A model generated the notes under the pieces. That model was not told where the DNA came from and did not search any database. It saw only the letters and a program-made list of their open reading frames with translations. From the NCBI GenBank assembly GCA_030148605.1, contig JASBTD010000015.1, forward strand, positions 1 to 64,000: DNA of 64,000 bases, given 5' to 3'. Both the position numbers and the translations under genes were made by a program. Source of the DNA: Erythrobacter sp. (lineage in GTDB: Bacteria; Pseudomonadota; Alphaproteobacteria; Sphingomonadales; Sphingomonadaceae). This document shows, in pieces, positions 55,689-63,236 of the stretch (positions within the stretch are counted from its first letter, which is position 1; every line of letters starts with the position of its first letter).

Positions 55689-56585
55689 ATGCCACAAGTC
55701 ACCGCCAACGGCCTCACCATCGAATATGACACCCACGGTGATCCGGCGCATCCGCCACTGCTGCTGGTGATGGGGCTGGGCGCGCAGATGACTTTGTGGC
55801 CGATCGAGTTCGTCAAGGCGCTGGCAGATCGCGGCTTCCACGTCATCCGCTATGACAATCGCGACATCGGGCTGAGCCAGAAATTCGAAGGCGAGAAAGT
55901 GCCCGGCATGGTCTGGCATATAATCCGCAAGCGTTTCGGCTTTCCGCCCAAAGTCCCCTACACTCTGTCCGATATGGCGGCAGATGGTATGGGCGTGCTT
56001 GATGCTTTGGGCATCGACAAGGCGCATGTGGTGGGCGCGTCAATGGGCGGCATGATCGCGCAGCTGATGGCTATCGAACATGGTCATCGCTTGCTGAGCC
56101 TGACATCGATTTTCTCCACCACTGGCAATGCCAAGCTTCCGCAAGCGGACAAGGAAGCAATCGAACCGCTCGCCAATCCGCCGGAATCGATGGATGAAGA
56201 TGTGCTGGTGGCGCATGGCATCAAGATTGCGAATGCCATCGGCAGCCCGGGTTATCGCCCTGATCCCGAAACACAGCGCCAGCGTGTGCTGGAGACTGTG
56301 CGGCGCTCTGTCTATCCGGCCGGCCTGCACCGCCAGATGGCGGCGATCATCAATGATGGCGATCGCACATCGCGCTTGAAATCGGTCACTGCACCCACGC
56401 TTGTCCTGCACGGTGAAGCTGATCCGCTGGTCAAGGTCGAGGGCGGGCATGCCACCGCGGCAGCCATCCCCGGCGCGAAGATCAAGACCTATCCCGGCTG
56501 GGGGCATGACTTGCCGGTCGAGCTGGTCGACACGCTGGCGAGCGATATTGCCGAGCATGCAAAATCGGCGATGGCGCCGGCTTGA
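55689..56585 (+). CDS. Alpha/beta hydrolase
   Basis: This 298-residue alpha/beta hydrolase has a nucleophile elbow HVVGASMGGMIAQLMA (Ser), the acid in LVLHGEADPLVKVEGG (Asp) and the histidine in TYPGWGHDLPVEL. The oxyanion region is LLLVMGLGAQMTLWP. The wording is that of esterase/haloperoxidase-like hydrolases, with the substrate undefined. An AAAGGA-type ribosome site lies before ATG 55689. The next gene is a LysR regulator with its own palindromic operator. Confidence 0.88.
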   Translation: MPQVTANGLTIEYDTHGDPAHPPLLLVMGLGAQMTLWPIEFVKALADRGFHVIRYDNRDIGLSQKFEGEKVPGMVWHIIRKRFGFPPKVPYTLSDMAADGMGVLDALGIDKAHVVGASMGGMIAQLMAIEHGHRLLSLTSIFSTTGNAKLPQADKEAIEPLANPPESMDEDVLVAHGIKIANAIGSPGYRPDPETQRQRVLETVRRSVYPAGLHRQMAAIINDGDRTSRLKSVTAPTLVLHGEADPLVKVEGGHATAAAIPGAKIKTYPGWGHDLPVELVDTLASDIAEHAKSAMAPA

Positions 56586-56692
56586 TCCGCCCCTCTCCCG
56601 GCGACTGACAGCCGCGGTGCCGCGCGCAAAACCCGGTAACCTTTGAGTAGGTTATTTTGCTGATCTGCCCAATCTGCATGATTTCTGTGGCT

Positions 56693-56713
56693 TTTATCCA
56701 TAAAATGGATAAA
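56693..56713. promoter_or_regulatory. Perfect palindromic operator at the second LysR gene
   Basis: Arms TTTATCCAT (56693-56701) and ATGGATAAA (56705-56713) with an AAA spacer form a 9-3-9 palindrome. It ends 11 nt before the LysR start codon, overlapping where the ribosome site would be. It could be an autoregulatory operator. Confidence 0.65.
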
Positions 56714-56724
56714 TTGGCGCGGAA

Positions 56725-57627
56725 ATGGATGTCGTTGCCGCCTATCGCATTTTCGTCCGGCTTGCCGAGCGTGGCAGCTTCAGCGCTGTCGCGCGCGAAT
56801 TCGGGCACAGCCAGCCCACGGTCAGCCGGCGCCTGTCGGAGCTTGAAGAGCATCTGGGAACGCAGCTGATCGCGCGCACCACGCGCTCGCTTTCGCTGAC
56901 CGATGAAGGGCAGGAATTTCTCGGCAAGGCGCGCGAAGCCTTGCGCGCGCTCGATGAAGCCGAGCAATCGGTGGGTGCGCGCGCGCAATCGCTTGAAGGC
57001 AATCTGCGGCTGTTCGCGCCGGTGTCGCTCGGACGCATGGTGCTGGTGCCGCAACTTGGCAAGTTCATGGCCGCGCATGACAATGTGAATGTCGATCTGA
57101 TGCTGTCGGATCAGCCGGTCGACCTGGTCGAGAACGGGATCGATGTTGCGTTGTCTGTCGGCTTTCCCCGCCGCCGGAGTGATCGCGCCCGCAAGCTGGG
57201 CGATGTGCCGCTGGTGGTGTGCGGCGCGCCAGAGCTGATCCGGCGTGCAGGCACACCGCGCAGCGTCAATGCGCTGGCCAATTTGCCAGCCGTGGTCTTC
57301 GCCGGGCCGGACATGCGGCATGACAGCTGGCGGCTCGAACGCGGGGCGGAGATCCGCGAGATCATTCCCGATGCGCGGTTCCGCAGCGACAGCTCCGAAG
57401 CGATGCTGGCGGCGATGATTGACGGGATCGGCATCGGCCTCGCGCCGCTATGGCTGGTGAAGGAGGCGATCGATCACGGCCGCTTGTGGCGTTTGCTGCC
57501 GCAATGGACGGGCGGAGTTCTGCCAATCCATCTGGCCCATCCCGAGACGCGCACACCCAATGCCCGCGCCCGCGCATTCATCGATCATTTCGTGCGCGCG
57601 ATGAAAGGCAGCAAGCTGTTTGTCTGA
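56725..57627 (+). CDS. LysR family transcriptional regulator
   Basis: This 300-residue LTTR of the single-gene type has HTH YRIFVRLAERGSFSAVAREF then GHSQPTVSRRLSELEEHLGT, and an effector domain starting LEGNLRLFAPVSLGRMVLVP with GIDVALSVGFPRR and MIDGIGIGLAPLWLVKEA. The wording resembles the CrgA/DhaS-like branch. A perfect palindrome (56693-56713) lies directly before it. There is no divergent target; its regulon is not evident from the neighbours. Confidence 0.92.
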   Translation: MDVVAAYRIFVRLAERGSFSAVAREFGHSQPTVSRRLSELEEHLGTQLIARTTRSLSLTDEGQEFLGKAREALRALDEAEQSVGARAQSLEGNLRLFAPVSLGRMVLVPQLGKFMAAHDNVNVDLMLSDQPVDLVENGIDVALSVGFPRRRSDRARKLGDVPLVVCGAPELIRRAGTPRSVNALANLPAVVFAGPDMRHDSWRLERGAEIREIIPDARFRSDSSEAMLAAMIDGIGIGLAPLWLVKEAIDHGRLWRLLPQWTGGVLPIHLAHPETRTPNARARAFIDHFVRAMKGSKLFV

Positions 57628-57851
57628 AACCTGGTGAGGGCCAACCGCGCAGGCAATCGAAGCGCTTCACCCGATTCAAAAATTGCGCAGCTCGATTCGA
57701 TTGATTCACAAGCCCCCCGCACCCGTTTTGCCCGCAAAAATTTTTTCGCAGATTCATTTTTGGGGTTGCGTGGCGCAAGACCCTAGGATTTCCCACGCGT
57801 CGCTGCGTTGCAGCATGATAATACACCCCCCTTTTACAGGGTGATGGACAA

Positions 57852-57866
57852 TTAAATCCGCATTTA
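57852..57866. promoter_or_regulatory. CtrA-like box
   Basis: TTAA-N7-TTTA at 57852-57866 matches the CtrA consensus TTAA-N7-TTAA at 7 of 8 positions. It sits in the AT-richest part of the nrdA upstream region. Confidence 0.45.
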
Positions 57867-57894
57867 CCCTCTTGCGCCGGACTCGCCTCTGATT

Positions 57895-57906
57895 CAGTAT
57901 CTAGTG
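57895..57906. promoter_or_regulatory. NrdR-like box
   Basis: CAGTATCTAGTG at 57895-57906 fits the core of the NrdR consensus (CwAtATaTwGtg) at 10 of 12 positions. NrdR boxes usually come in pairs about three helical turns apart; no good second box was found. Confidence 0.4.
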
Positions 57907-58163
57907 GTTCCGAATGCGGGGGCACCTACAAGACCTAGTTATACGCTGCAGAGACACTATCTCTGAAGGCGGGGGGATTCGGGTCTTTCGGGTCGTGCAA
58001 TCGACACAGGAACTGTGGGCAAAAAGGGGAAAACTAATTCCCTCAACAGGGCCCGAAATTGCTAGGTGGGGGACATCCCGCCGAATCGAACACATGCGGA
58101 ACATCGCGAGGGAGCGAGAACCGCACGGGGAACTTTGAGACTCGAAAGAGCAGAGCGGGGCAA

Positions 58164-60239
58164 ATGATGGATTTTCGGACTGGCGACGAGGCAGCAATGG
58201 GACTGGATCAGGACACGGACAACGCCGTGGATACAGAAACCAAGGGCAAGCAAAAGGCCTCTGTCACCCGCAAGGAAGACAAGGCCCAAAAGGCAATGGC
58301 AATGGAAAGCGAAGACAAAGGCTCAGAAGCGCTGGTTGCGGAGAAGGCAGGCGAGGCACTCGCGGGTGCCATGGCGGCCGTGGCAAGCAATGCGGCGCGC
58401 GATGGCGATAGCAAGAAGGTCAATGATCGCCGCTTCACGATCGAAACCGATCCTGCGCGCGATGACAATTTGACGGAGTTTGGCAAGGAAACCCTGACTG
58501 ACCGTTACCTGCTGCCCGGTGAAAGCTATCAGGATCTGTTCGCGCGCGTGGCCGATGCCTATGCCGATGATCAGGATCATGCGCAGCGGCTCTATGATTA
58601 CATCTCGAAACTGTGGTTCATGCCGGCAACCCCGGTGCTGTCGAACGGCGGCACCACGCGCGGCCTGCCGATCAGCTGCTATCTGAATTCAGTCAGCGAC
58701 AGCCTGGACGGGATCGTCGGCACCTGGAACGAGAATGTCTGGCTGGCATCGAAGGGCGGCGGCATCGGCACCTATTGGGGCCATGTGCGCGGGATTGGCG
58801 AGCCGGTGGGCCTGAACGGCAAGACCAGCGGCATCATCCCCTTCGTGCGCGTGATGGATTCGCTCACGCTGGCGATTTCGCAAGGGTCGCTGCGGCGTGG
58901 TTCAGCCGCTTGCTATCTCGACGTGTCGCACCCGGAGATCGAGGAATTCCTGGAGATCCGCAAACCCTCGGGTGACTTCAACCGCAAGGCGTTGAACCTG
59001 CACCACGGCGTGCTGCTGACTGACGAATTCATGGAAGCGGTCCGCAATGGCGACGAGTTCGAATTGAAGAGCCCGCGCGATGGCAGCGTGCGGGGCAAGG
59101 TGGATGCGCGTTCGCTGTTCCAGAAGCTGGTCGAAACCCGGCTTGCTACGGGCGAGCCCTACATCGTCTTCTCTGACACTGTGAACCGCATGATGCCCAA
59201 GCATCACCGCGATCTGGGCCTAAAGGTTTCAACCTCGAACCTGTGCTCTGAAATCACTCTGCCAACCGGTGTCGACCATCTGGGCAATGACCGCACCGCG
59301 GTATGCTGCCTCAGCTCGCTCAACCTTGAGAAGTGGGACGAGTGGTCAACCGAGAAGAACTTCATCGAAGACGTGATGCGCTTCCTCGACAATGTGCTGC
59401 AGGACTATATCGACCGCGCACCTGACGAGATGGCGCGCGCCAAATATTCGGCTGAACGCGAACGTTCGGTGGGCCTTGGCGTGATGGGTTTCCACTCCTT
59501 CCTGCAATCGAAGCAGATCGGCTTTGAAAGCCCGATGGCGAAGGTGTGGAACCTGAAGATGTTCAAGCATATTCAGGCCAAGGCATCCGAAGCGTCGATG
59601 CTGCTGGCGCAGGAACGCGGCGCATGCCCCGATGCCGAAGAAATGGGCGTGATGGAGCGTTTCAGCTGCAAGATGGCGATCGCGCCGACCGCGTCGATTT
59701 CGATCATCTGCGGCGGCACCAGCGCGTGTATCGAGCCGATCCCGGCGAACATCTATACGCACAAGACACTCTCGGGCAGCTTCATCGTGAAGAACCCATA
59801 TCTGGAGAAAGTCCTGCGCGAAAAGAGCAAGGATTCAACGCAGGTGTGGAACTCGATCCTCGAGCGGGGCGGTTCGGTCCAGCATCTGGACTTCCTCTCG
59901 CCCGAAGAGAAAGCGACCTTCAAGACCAGCTTCGAAATCGACCAGCGCTGGCTGCTCGAATTCGCGGCGGACCGCGCGCCCTATGTCGACCAGGCGCAGT
60001 CGCTGAACCTGTTTATCCCGGCTGATGTCGACAAATGGGATCTGATGATGCTGCACTTCCAGGCGTGGGAGAAAGGCATCAAGTCGCTTTACTACCTCCG
60101 CTCGAAGTCCGTGCAGCGCGCGGGCTTTGCCGGCGGGGTGGAAGCCGACAACACATCGGATGCGCAGAAGTTCGAACTGGCCGCTGCGGCTGCCGCCGCC
60201 GAGCAGACCGACTATGAGGAATGCCTGGCCTGTCAGTGA
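58164..60239 (+). CDS. nrdA: Ribonucleoside-diphosphate reductase, large (alpha) subunit
   Basis: This subunit reduces ribonucleotides to deoxyribonucleotides for DNA synthesis. The 691-residue class I protein shows the active-site cysteines in GLPISCYLNSVSDSLD and TAVCCLSSLNLEKW, the catalytic NLCSEITLP (Asn, Cys, Glu), the radical-relay tyrosine pair in GIKSLYYLRSKS and a C-terminal thiol pair ECLACQ*. The first 75 residues or so are a lysine/alanine/acid-rich tail without an ATP-cone, so the usual activity-site dATP switch appears absent. ATG 58164 or 58167 is the start. The small subunit gene nrdB is not next to it. Confidence 0.93.
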   Translation: MMDFRTGDEAAMGLDQDTDNAVDTETKGKQKASVTRKEDKAQKAMAMESEDKGSEALVAEKAGEALAGAMAAVASNAARDGDSKKVNDRRFTIETDPARDDNLTEFGKETLTDRYLLPGESYQDLFARVADAYADDQDHAQRLYDYISKLWFMPATPVLSNGGTTRGLPISCYLNSVSDSLDGIVGTWNENVWLASKGGGIGTYWGHVRGIGEPVGLNGKTSGIIPFVRVMDSLTLAISQGSLRRGSAACYLDVSHPEIEEFLEIRKPSGDFNRKALNLHHGVLLTDEFMEAVRNGDEFELKSPRDGSVRGKVDARSLFQKLVETRLATGEPYIVFSDTVNRMMPKHHRDLGLKVSTSNLCSEITLPTGVDHLGNDRTAVCCLSSLNLEKWDEWSTEKNFIEDVMRFLDNVLQDYIDRAPDEMARAKYSAERERSVGLGVMGFHSFLQSKQIGFESPMAKVWNLKMFKHIQAKASEASMLLAQERGACPDAEEMGVMERFSCKMAIAPTASISIICGGTSACIEPIPANIYTHKTLSGSFIVKNPYLEKVLREKSKDSTQVWNSILERGGSVQHLDFLSPEEKATFKTSFEIDQRWLLEFAADRAPYVDQAQSLNLFIPADVDKWDLMMLHFQAWEKGIKSLYYLRSKSVQRAGFAGGVEADNTSDAQKFELAAAAAAAEQTDYEECLACQ

Positions 60240-60285
60240 GGCGGTGTGAAGCGGATACGGGTGACCAAGGATTGATGCTCCGGAA

Positions 60286-60507
60286 ATGACAAAATCAGAA
60301 GTCTTTTATATGGGACTGTTTCTTTGGTCACTTACCGCAACGATCTTCCCCCATCTCTTCTTCAGCAATTTCACGGTAAATCCGCCATCGATGAGATGGG
60401 TCACGATACCGATCCTGATCATATCAGTTTTCCTGATTTACGATTATCATTACTCCGAAGACCCCTTCATGCCGACAGCGCGTCATCGGCTTGAGAATGA
60501 TTCTTGA
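60286..60507 (+). CDS. Small membrane protein, low-GC
   Basis: This 73-residue frame has two hydrophobic segments (YMGLFLWSLTATIFPHLFF and VTIPILIISVFLIYDYHY) and a short polar tail. Base composition is clearly lower in G+C than neighbours and codons such as ATA, AGA and TCA are used, so it may be foreign or simply a small membrane gene. The ribosome site is weak (AAGGA about 15 nt upstream). No family recognised. Confidence 0.5.
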   Translation: MTKSEVFYMGLFLWSLTATIFPHLFFSNFTVNPPSMRWVTIPILIISVFLIYDYHYSEDPFMPTARHRLENDS

Positions 60508-60591
60508 GAACGGGTTCGATGCGAGCCGGAACTGCTCGTTGCATCAACCTTCGGTGTCTGATGAAGTTTTGTGAAGCCGGGGAAGCCACTT

Positions 60592-60795
60592 ATGACACTC
60601 GCCATATTCCTGCCGCTGATACTCGCCGCTGTCGCGATCATTGACTTGATCGCCTTCAGCATGATGCGCCAGCAAGGCAAGATCAACGACCGCGTGTTCA
60701 ACCTGCTCGCGCTCGCATCGGTTGCGTTGCCCTTCATCGCCTATCTCGTGCTGGCTGTGATCGTGCCCGATGTCGGCGCGATGGAGATGTTCTAG
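60592..60795 (+). CDS. Small two-span membrane protein
   Basis: This 67-residue protein has two membrane segments, LAIFLPLILAAVAIIDLIAF and LALASVALPFIAYLVLAVIV, with a short basic loop (MMRQQGKINDR) between. A GGGGAAG ribosome site lies before ATG 60592. It is unrecognised; its position in a run of small membrane and lipoprotein genes is the only context. Confidence 0.6.
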   Translation: MTLAIFLPLILAAVAIIDLIAFSMMRQQGKINDRVFNLLALASVALPFIAYLVLAVIVPDVGAMEMF

Positions 60796-60841
60796 CCGCC
60801 CAGGCCAGCACGCGCAGCAGAGCCGCACACTGCCAACAAAA

Positions 60842-60885
60842 AACCCCGACCTCGCGCTATTCAGGGACAGGCGAGTGCCGGGGTT
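60842..60885 (-). terminator. Rho-independent terminator of the DUF2171 gene
   Basis: On the minus strand AACCCCG (60885-60879 side) pairs with CGGGGTT (60848-60842), with an inner CTCGC/GCGAG pair, followed by a T run (60843-60838). It serves the minus-strand DUF2171 gene and may also stop the convergent small gene. Confidence 0.8.
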
Positions 60886-60928
60886 GCTGCCTGCGCCTTG
60901 CGGCGCGGCAGGCTTGATCAGTGTGTCG

Positions 60929-61171
60929 TCAGAGCGCGACCGAGGCCTTGTTGCCCAAGCCGAGCGGGATCTTGGCATCTTCCTTCAGGTAGATGCGGTT
61001 ATCATCGATCCGGTCAACATCGCTGAGTGACAGCACGTGATGCTTGCCATCCATACTGTCTGACTTGGTCAGTTTGACGGTTTCATCCTTTACAGCGTCC
61101 ACGGTGCCGACATGGCGACCTTCCGCGTCTGCGACTTCCATGTGTTCCTTGATGCGTAGCTTCTCAAACAT
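60929..61171 (-). CDS. DUF2171 domain protein
   Basis: This 80-residue cytoplasmic protein has the DUF2171 pattern: IKEHMEVADAEGRHVGTVDA, then VKLTKSDSMDGKHHVLSL and RIYLKEDAKIPLG. The domain is PRC-barrel-like and of unknown role, often induced by stress in relatives. A good ribosome site (AAAGGG) precedes ATG 61171 and a strong terminator follows, so it is a single-gene unit. Confidence 0.8.
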   Translation of the reverse strand: MFEKLRIKEHMEVADAEGRHVGTVDAVKDETVKLTKSDSMDGKHHVLSLSDVDRIDDNRIYLKEDAKIPLGLGNKASVAL

Positions 61172-61348
61172 AAAATACCCTTTCTTTTTAATTGCTTACA
61201 TATAACCAACGGGCGAACAAGCGGATCGATCCACACCTTGTCGCGCCACGGCAACACCTCGTGGGGTGCCGGCCCGAATGCGCTGGCGGTGGGCCAGGCA
61301 CGCAAGCTGGCTTGTGCAAAGCGGGGGCGGCGCATAGGAACATGCGCC

Positions 61349-61540
61349 ATGGAGCTTTCAAATCCTGTCTGGATCGGCATCGTCGGAACGATCCTGGCGC
61401 TGGTGATCATCGGCAGCGCGCTGCGCACCATGCGCCGGAATGCGAAGGGCGGCGGCCTGATGAAGATCTATCTCATCGTGGCGGTGATGTTCATCGGCGT
61501 GATCTGGTTCATTATCCTGCGGCTGATGCCCGCAGCCTAG
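61349..61540 (+). CDS. Small two-span membrane protein
   Basis: This 63-residue protein has two hydrophobic segments, NPVWIGIVGTILALVIIGSA and IYLIVAVMFIGVIWFIILRL, separated by a basic loop (RTMRRNAKGGG). AGGA lies 9 nt before ATG 61349. The stop overlaps the GGAGG ribosome site of the following lipoprotein gene, so the two are likely coexpressed. No family recognised. Confidence 0.6.
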   Translation: MELSNPVWIGIVGTILALVIIGSALRTMRRNAKGGGLMKIYLIVAVMFIGVIWFIILRLMPAA

Positions 61541-61551
61541 GAGGTTGTGAC

Positions 61552-61842
61552 ATGGCGAGATCAACTCGACTTCTCATCGCGTGCTCGATTGCATTGCTGG
61601 TTTCCGCCTGCGCCTCGCAGATCGACGCAGGCGTTTCCGCTGGCGAAGATGTGCCCGGCTTCTGGTGGGGATTGTGGCATGGCTTCATCTTCCCTTGGGC
61701 CTGGATCGGTTCGCTGTTCGATAGCGATATCGCGGTTTATGCCGTGCCCAATACTGGCGCGTGGTATGATTTCGGCTTCTTCGTCGGGATCACTGTGCTG
61801 GGCGGGGGCAGCTGGTTCAGTTCGAAGAAAAGATCGAATTGA
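61552..61842 (+). CDS. Small lipoprotein
   Basis: This 96-residue protein has a lipoprotein signal (RLLIACSIALLVSAC, cysteine at residue 20). The mature part, AGEDVPGFWWGLWHGFIFPW, then AWIGSLFDSDIAVYAVPNTG and WYDFGFFVGITVLGGGSW, contains a tryptophan-rich, probably membrane-associated segment. GGAGG is well placed before ATG 61552. Function unknown; similar small lipoproteins are widespread in Gram-negative bacteria. Confidence 0.7.
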   Translation: MARSTRLLIACSIALLVSACASQIDAGVSAGEDVPGFWWGLWHGFIFPWAWIGSLFDSDIAVYAVPNTGAWYDFGFFVGITVLGGGSWFSSKKRSN

Positions 61843-61866
61843 ACGGATAGGGCGAGGGGGGACAAA

Positions 61867-63225
61867 GTGATCGGAATTCTCGGGCTGCTTGTCGGCCTCG
61901 CCCTGCTGATCTGGCTGGCGCTGCGCGATGTGAACATCATCTTTGCTTCGGTGATCTGCGCGCTGATCGTGATCCTCACCAATGCGCTGCCGCTGGCAGA
62001 CAGCCTGACCAGCGCCTATGCCTTCGGCGATCTGGGAGCCTTCACCTTCGCCGGGCGGTTCTTCCTGCTGTTCGCGGCGGGTGCCGTGTTTGGCAAGGTG
62101 ATGGGGGAAAGCCACGCCGCCACTGCAATCGCCATGGCGATGGTACGCGCGCTGGGTGCACACCGCGCGTTGTGGATCACGGTGATGGCCTGCGCGCTGC
62201 TGACCTATGGCGGGGTGGTGGTGTTCGTGGTGATCTTCGCGATGTATCCGCTGGGCCTGAGGCTGATGAAGGAAGCCGATATTCCCAAGCGGCTGTTCTG
62301 CGGCGCTCTGGCTCTGGGCGCAGGCACATTTACGCTCACCGCGCTGCCCGGCACGCCATCGATCCACAATGTGATCCCGACACTGGCGCTAGGCACAGAC
62401 CTGTTCGCCGCACCCCTGCTTGGCCTGTTCGGCGGCGCGATCATGTTTGCGCTGGGCATGGCCTATCTCGAGCGCGAGCGGGTGAAAGCTCAGGCAGCGG
62501 GCGAAGGTTTCGAGCAAGGCCCGCGCGACCATATCCCCGATCTTGACGCCATCGCGCGCGACTTGCCGCATTGGGGGCTTGCCGTAATCCCGCTGGTGCT
62601 GGTGATCGGCACGATCCTGACCCCGCGCTTGCTGGGGCTGGCGGGCTTTGAAAGCGACAACGGTCTGCTTGCCTTTGCCAATGCGCAGCCGATCCTGTGG
62701 CCCAGCTTTGCATTGCTGCTCGCCAGCCTGGTGGCGCTGGCACTGTTCCCTGCTGCACGCCGCGCGCCGCTCAGGCTGCTTGGCGATGGCACGCAGGATG
62801 CGATCATGCCGCTGATGGCGACCAGCGCGGTGATCGGCTTTGGCGGTGTAGTGGTGCAGACCGCGGGCTTCGCCACATTCACTCAGGCGATGGTGGGCGC
62901 CGACGTGCCGCCAATGCTGTCAATGTTTGGCGCGATCAGCACCGTTTCCGGCATCACCGGTTCAGCCTCTGGCGGCTTGCAGATCTTCATGGCGACGCTG
63001 GCGGATGATTATCTTGCGCTGGGTATTGCGCCAGAGGAGCTGCACCGGCTGGTCGCGATGGCCGCAGGCGGGTTCGATTCGCTGCCGCATTGCGGCGCGG
63101 TGATCGCCATGCTGACCATCACGCAGCTGACGCACAAGCAGGCTTACAAGGATGTGGGCGTGGTGACGGTTGTGGTGCCGGTGATTGCAACGCTGATCAC
63201 GATCGCGCTGGCGATGGCGATCTAG
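61867..63225 (+). CDS. GntP family permease
   Basis: This 452-residue inner-membrane permease of the gluconate/organic-acid transporter family (GntP) has about twelve hydrophobic segments. Landmarks are FAAGAVFGKVMGESHAATAI, TYGGVVVFVVIFAMYPLGLR, FTLTALPGTPSIHNVIP and AAGGFDSLPHCGAVIAMLTI. Relatives take up gluconate, hydroxybutyrate or other hydroxy acids with protons. Start GTG 61867 follows GAGGGGGG. No catabolic gene is adjacent to show the substrate. Confidence 0.88.
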   Translation: MIGILGLLVGLALLIWLALRDVNIIFASVICALIVILTNALPLADSLTSAYAFGDLGAFTFAGRFFLLFAAGAVFGKVMGESHAATAIAMAMVRALGAHRALWITVMACALLTYGGVVVFVVIFAMYPLGLRLMKEADIPKRLFCGALALGAGTFTLTALPGTPSIHNVIPTLALGTDLFAAPLLGLFGGAIMFALGMAYLERERVKAQAAGEGFEQGPRDHIPDLDAIARDLPHWGLAVIPLVLVIGTILTPRLLGLAGFESDNGLLAFANAQPILWPSFALLLASLVALALFPAARRAPLRLLGDGTQDAIMPLMATSAVIGFGGVVVQTAGFATFTQAMVGADVPPMLSMFGAISTVSGITGSASGGLQIFMATLADDYLALGIAPEELHRLVAMAAGGFDSLPHCGAVIAMLTITQLTHKQAYKDVGVVTVVVPVIATLITIALAMAI

Positions 63226-63236
63226 CGCATCCGGCC

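Larger units (their letters stand above)
57673..58143. promoter_or_regulatory. nrdA upstream region with nine GANTC (CcrM) sites
   Basis: The 536-bp spacer before nrdA has no gene. GANTC sites stand at 57673, 57694, 57703, 57751, 57880, 57891, 57976, 58083 and 58139. In alphaproteobacteria CcrM methylates GANTC, and such clusters mark cell-cycle-controlled promoters. A perfect palindrome CAGAGA-CACTA-TCTCTG is at 57949-57965, and TTGCG-TGG-CGCAA lies about 57765-57777. The last 160 nt before the start look like a structured leader, but I cannot assign a riboswitch. Confidence 0.55.

Noticed and set aside
57628-58163. Cobalamin riboswitch before the ribonucleotide reductase gene
   Set aside because: The enzyme is class I (tyrosine pair and C-terminal thiols), which does not use B12, and I could not find the conserved B12-box sequence.
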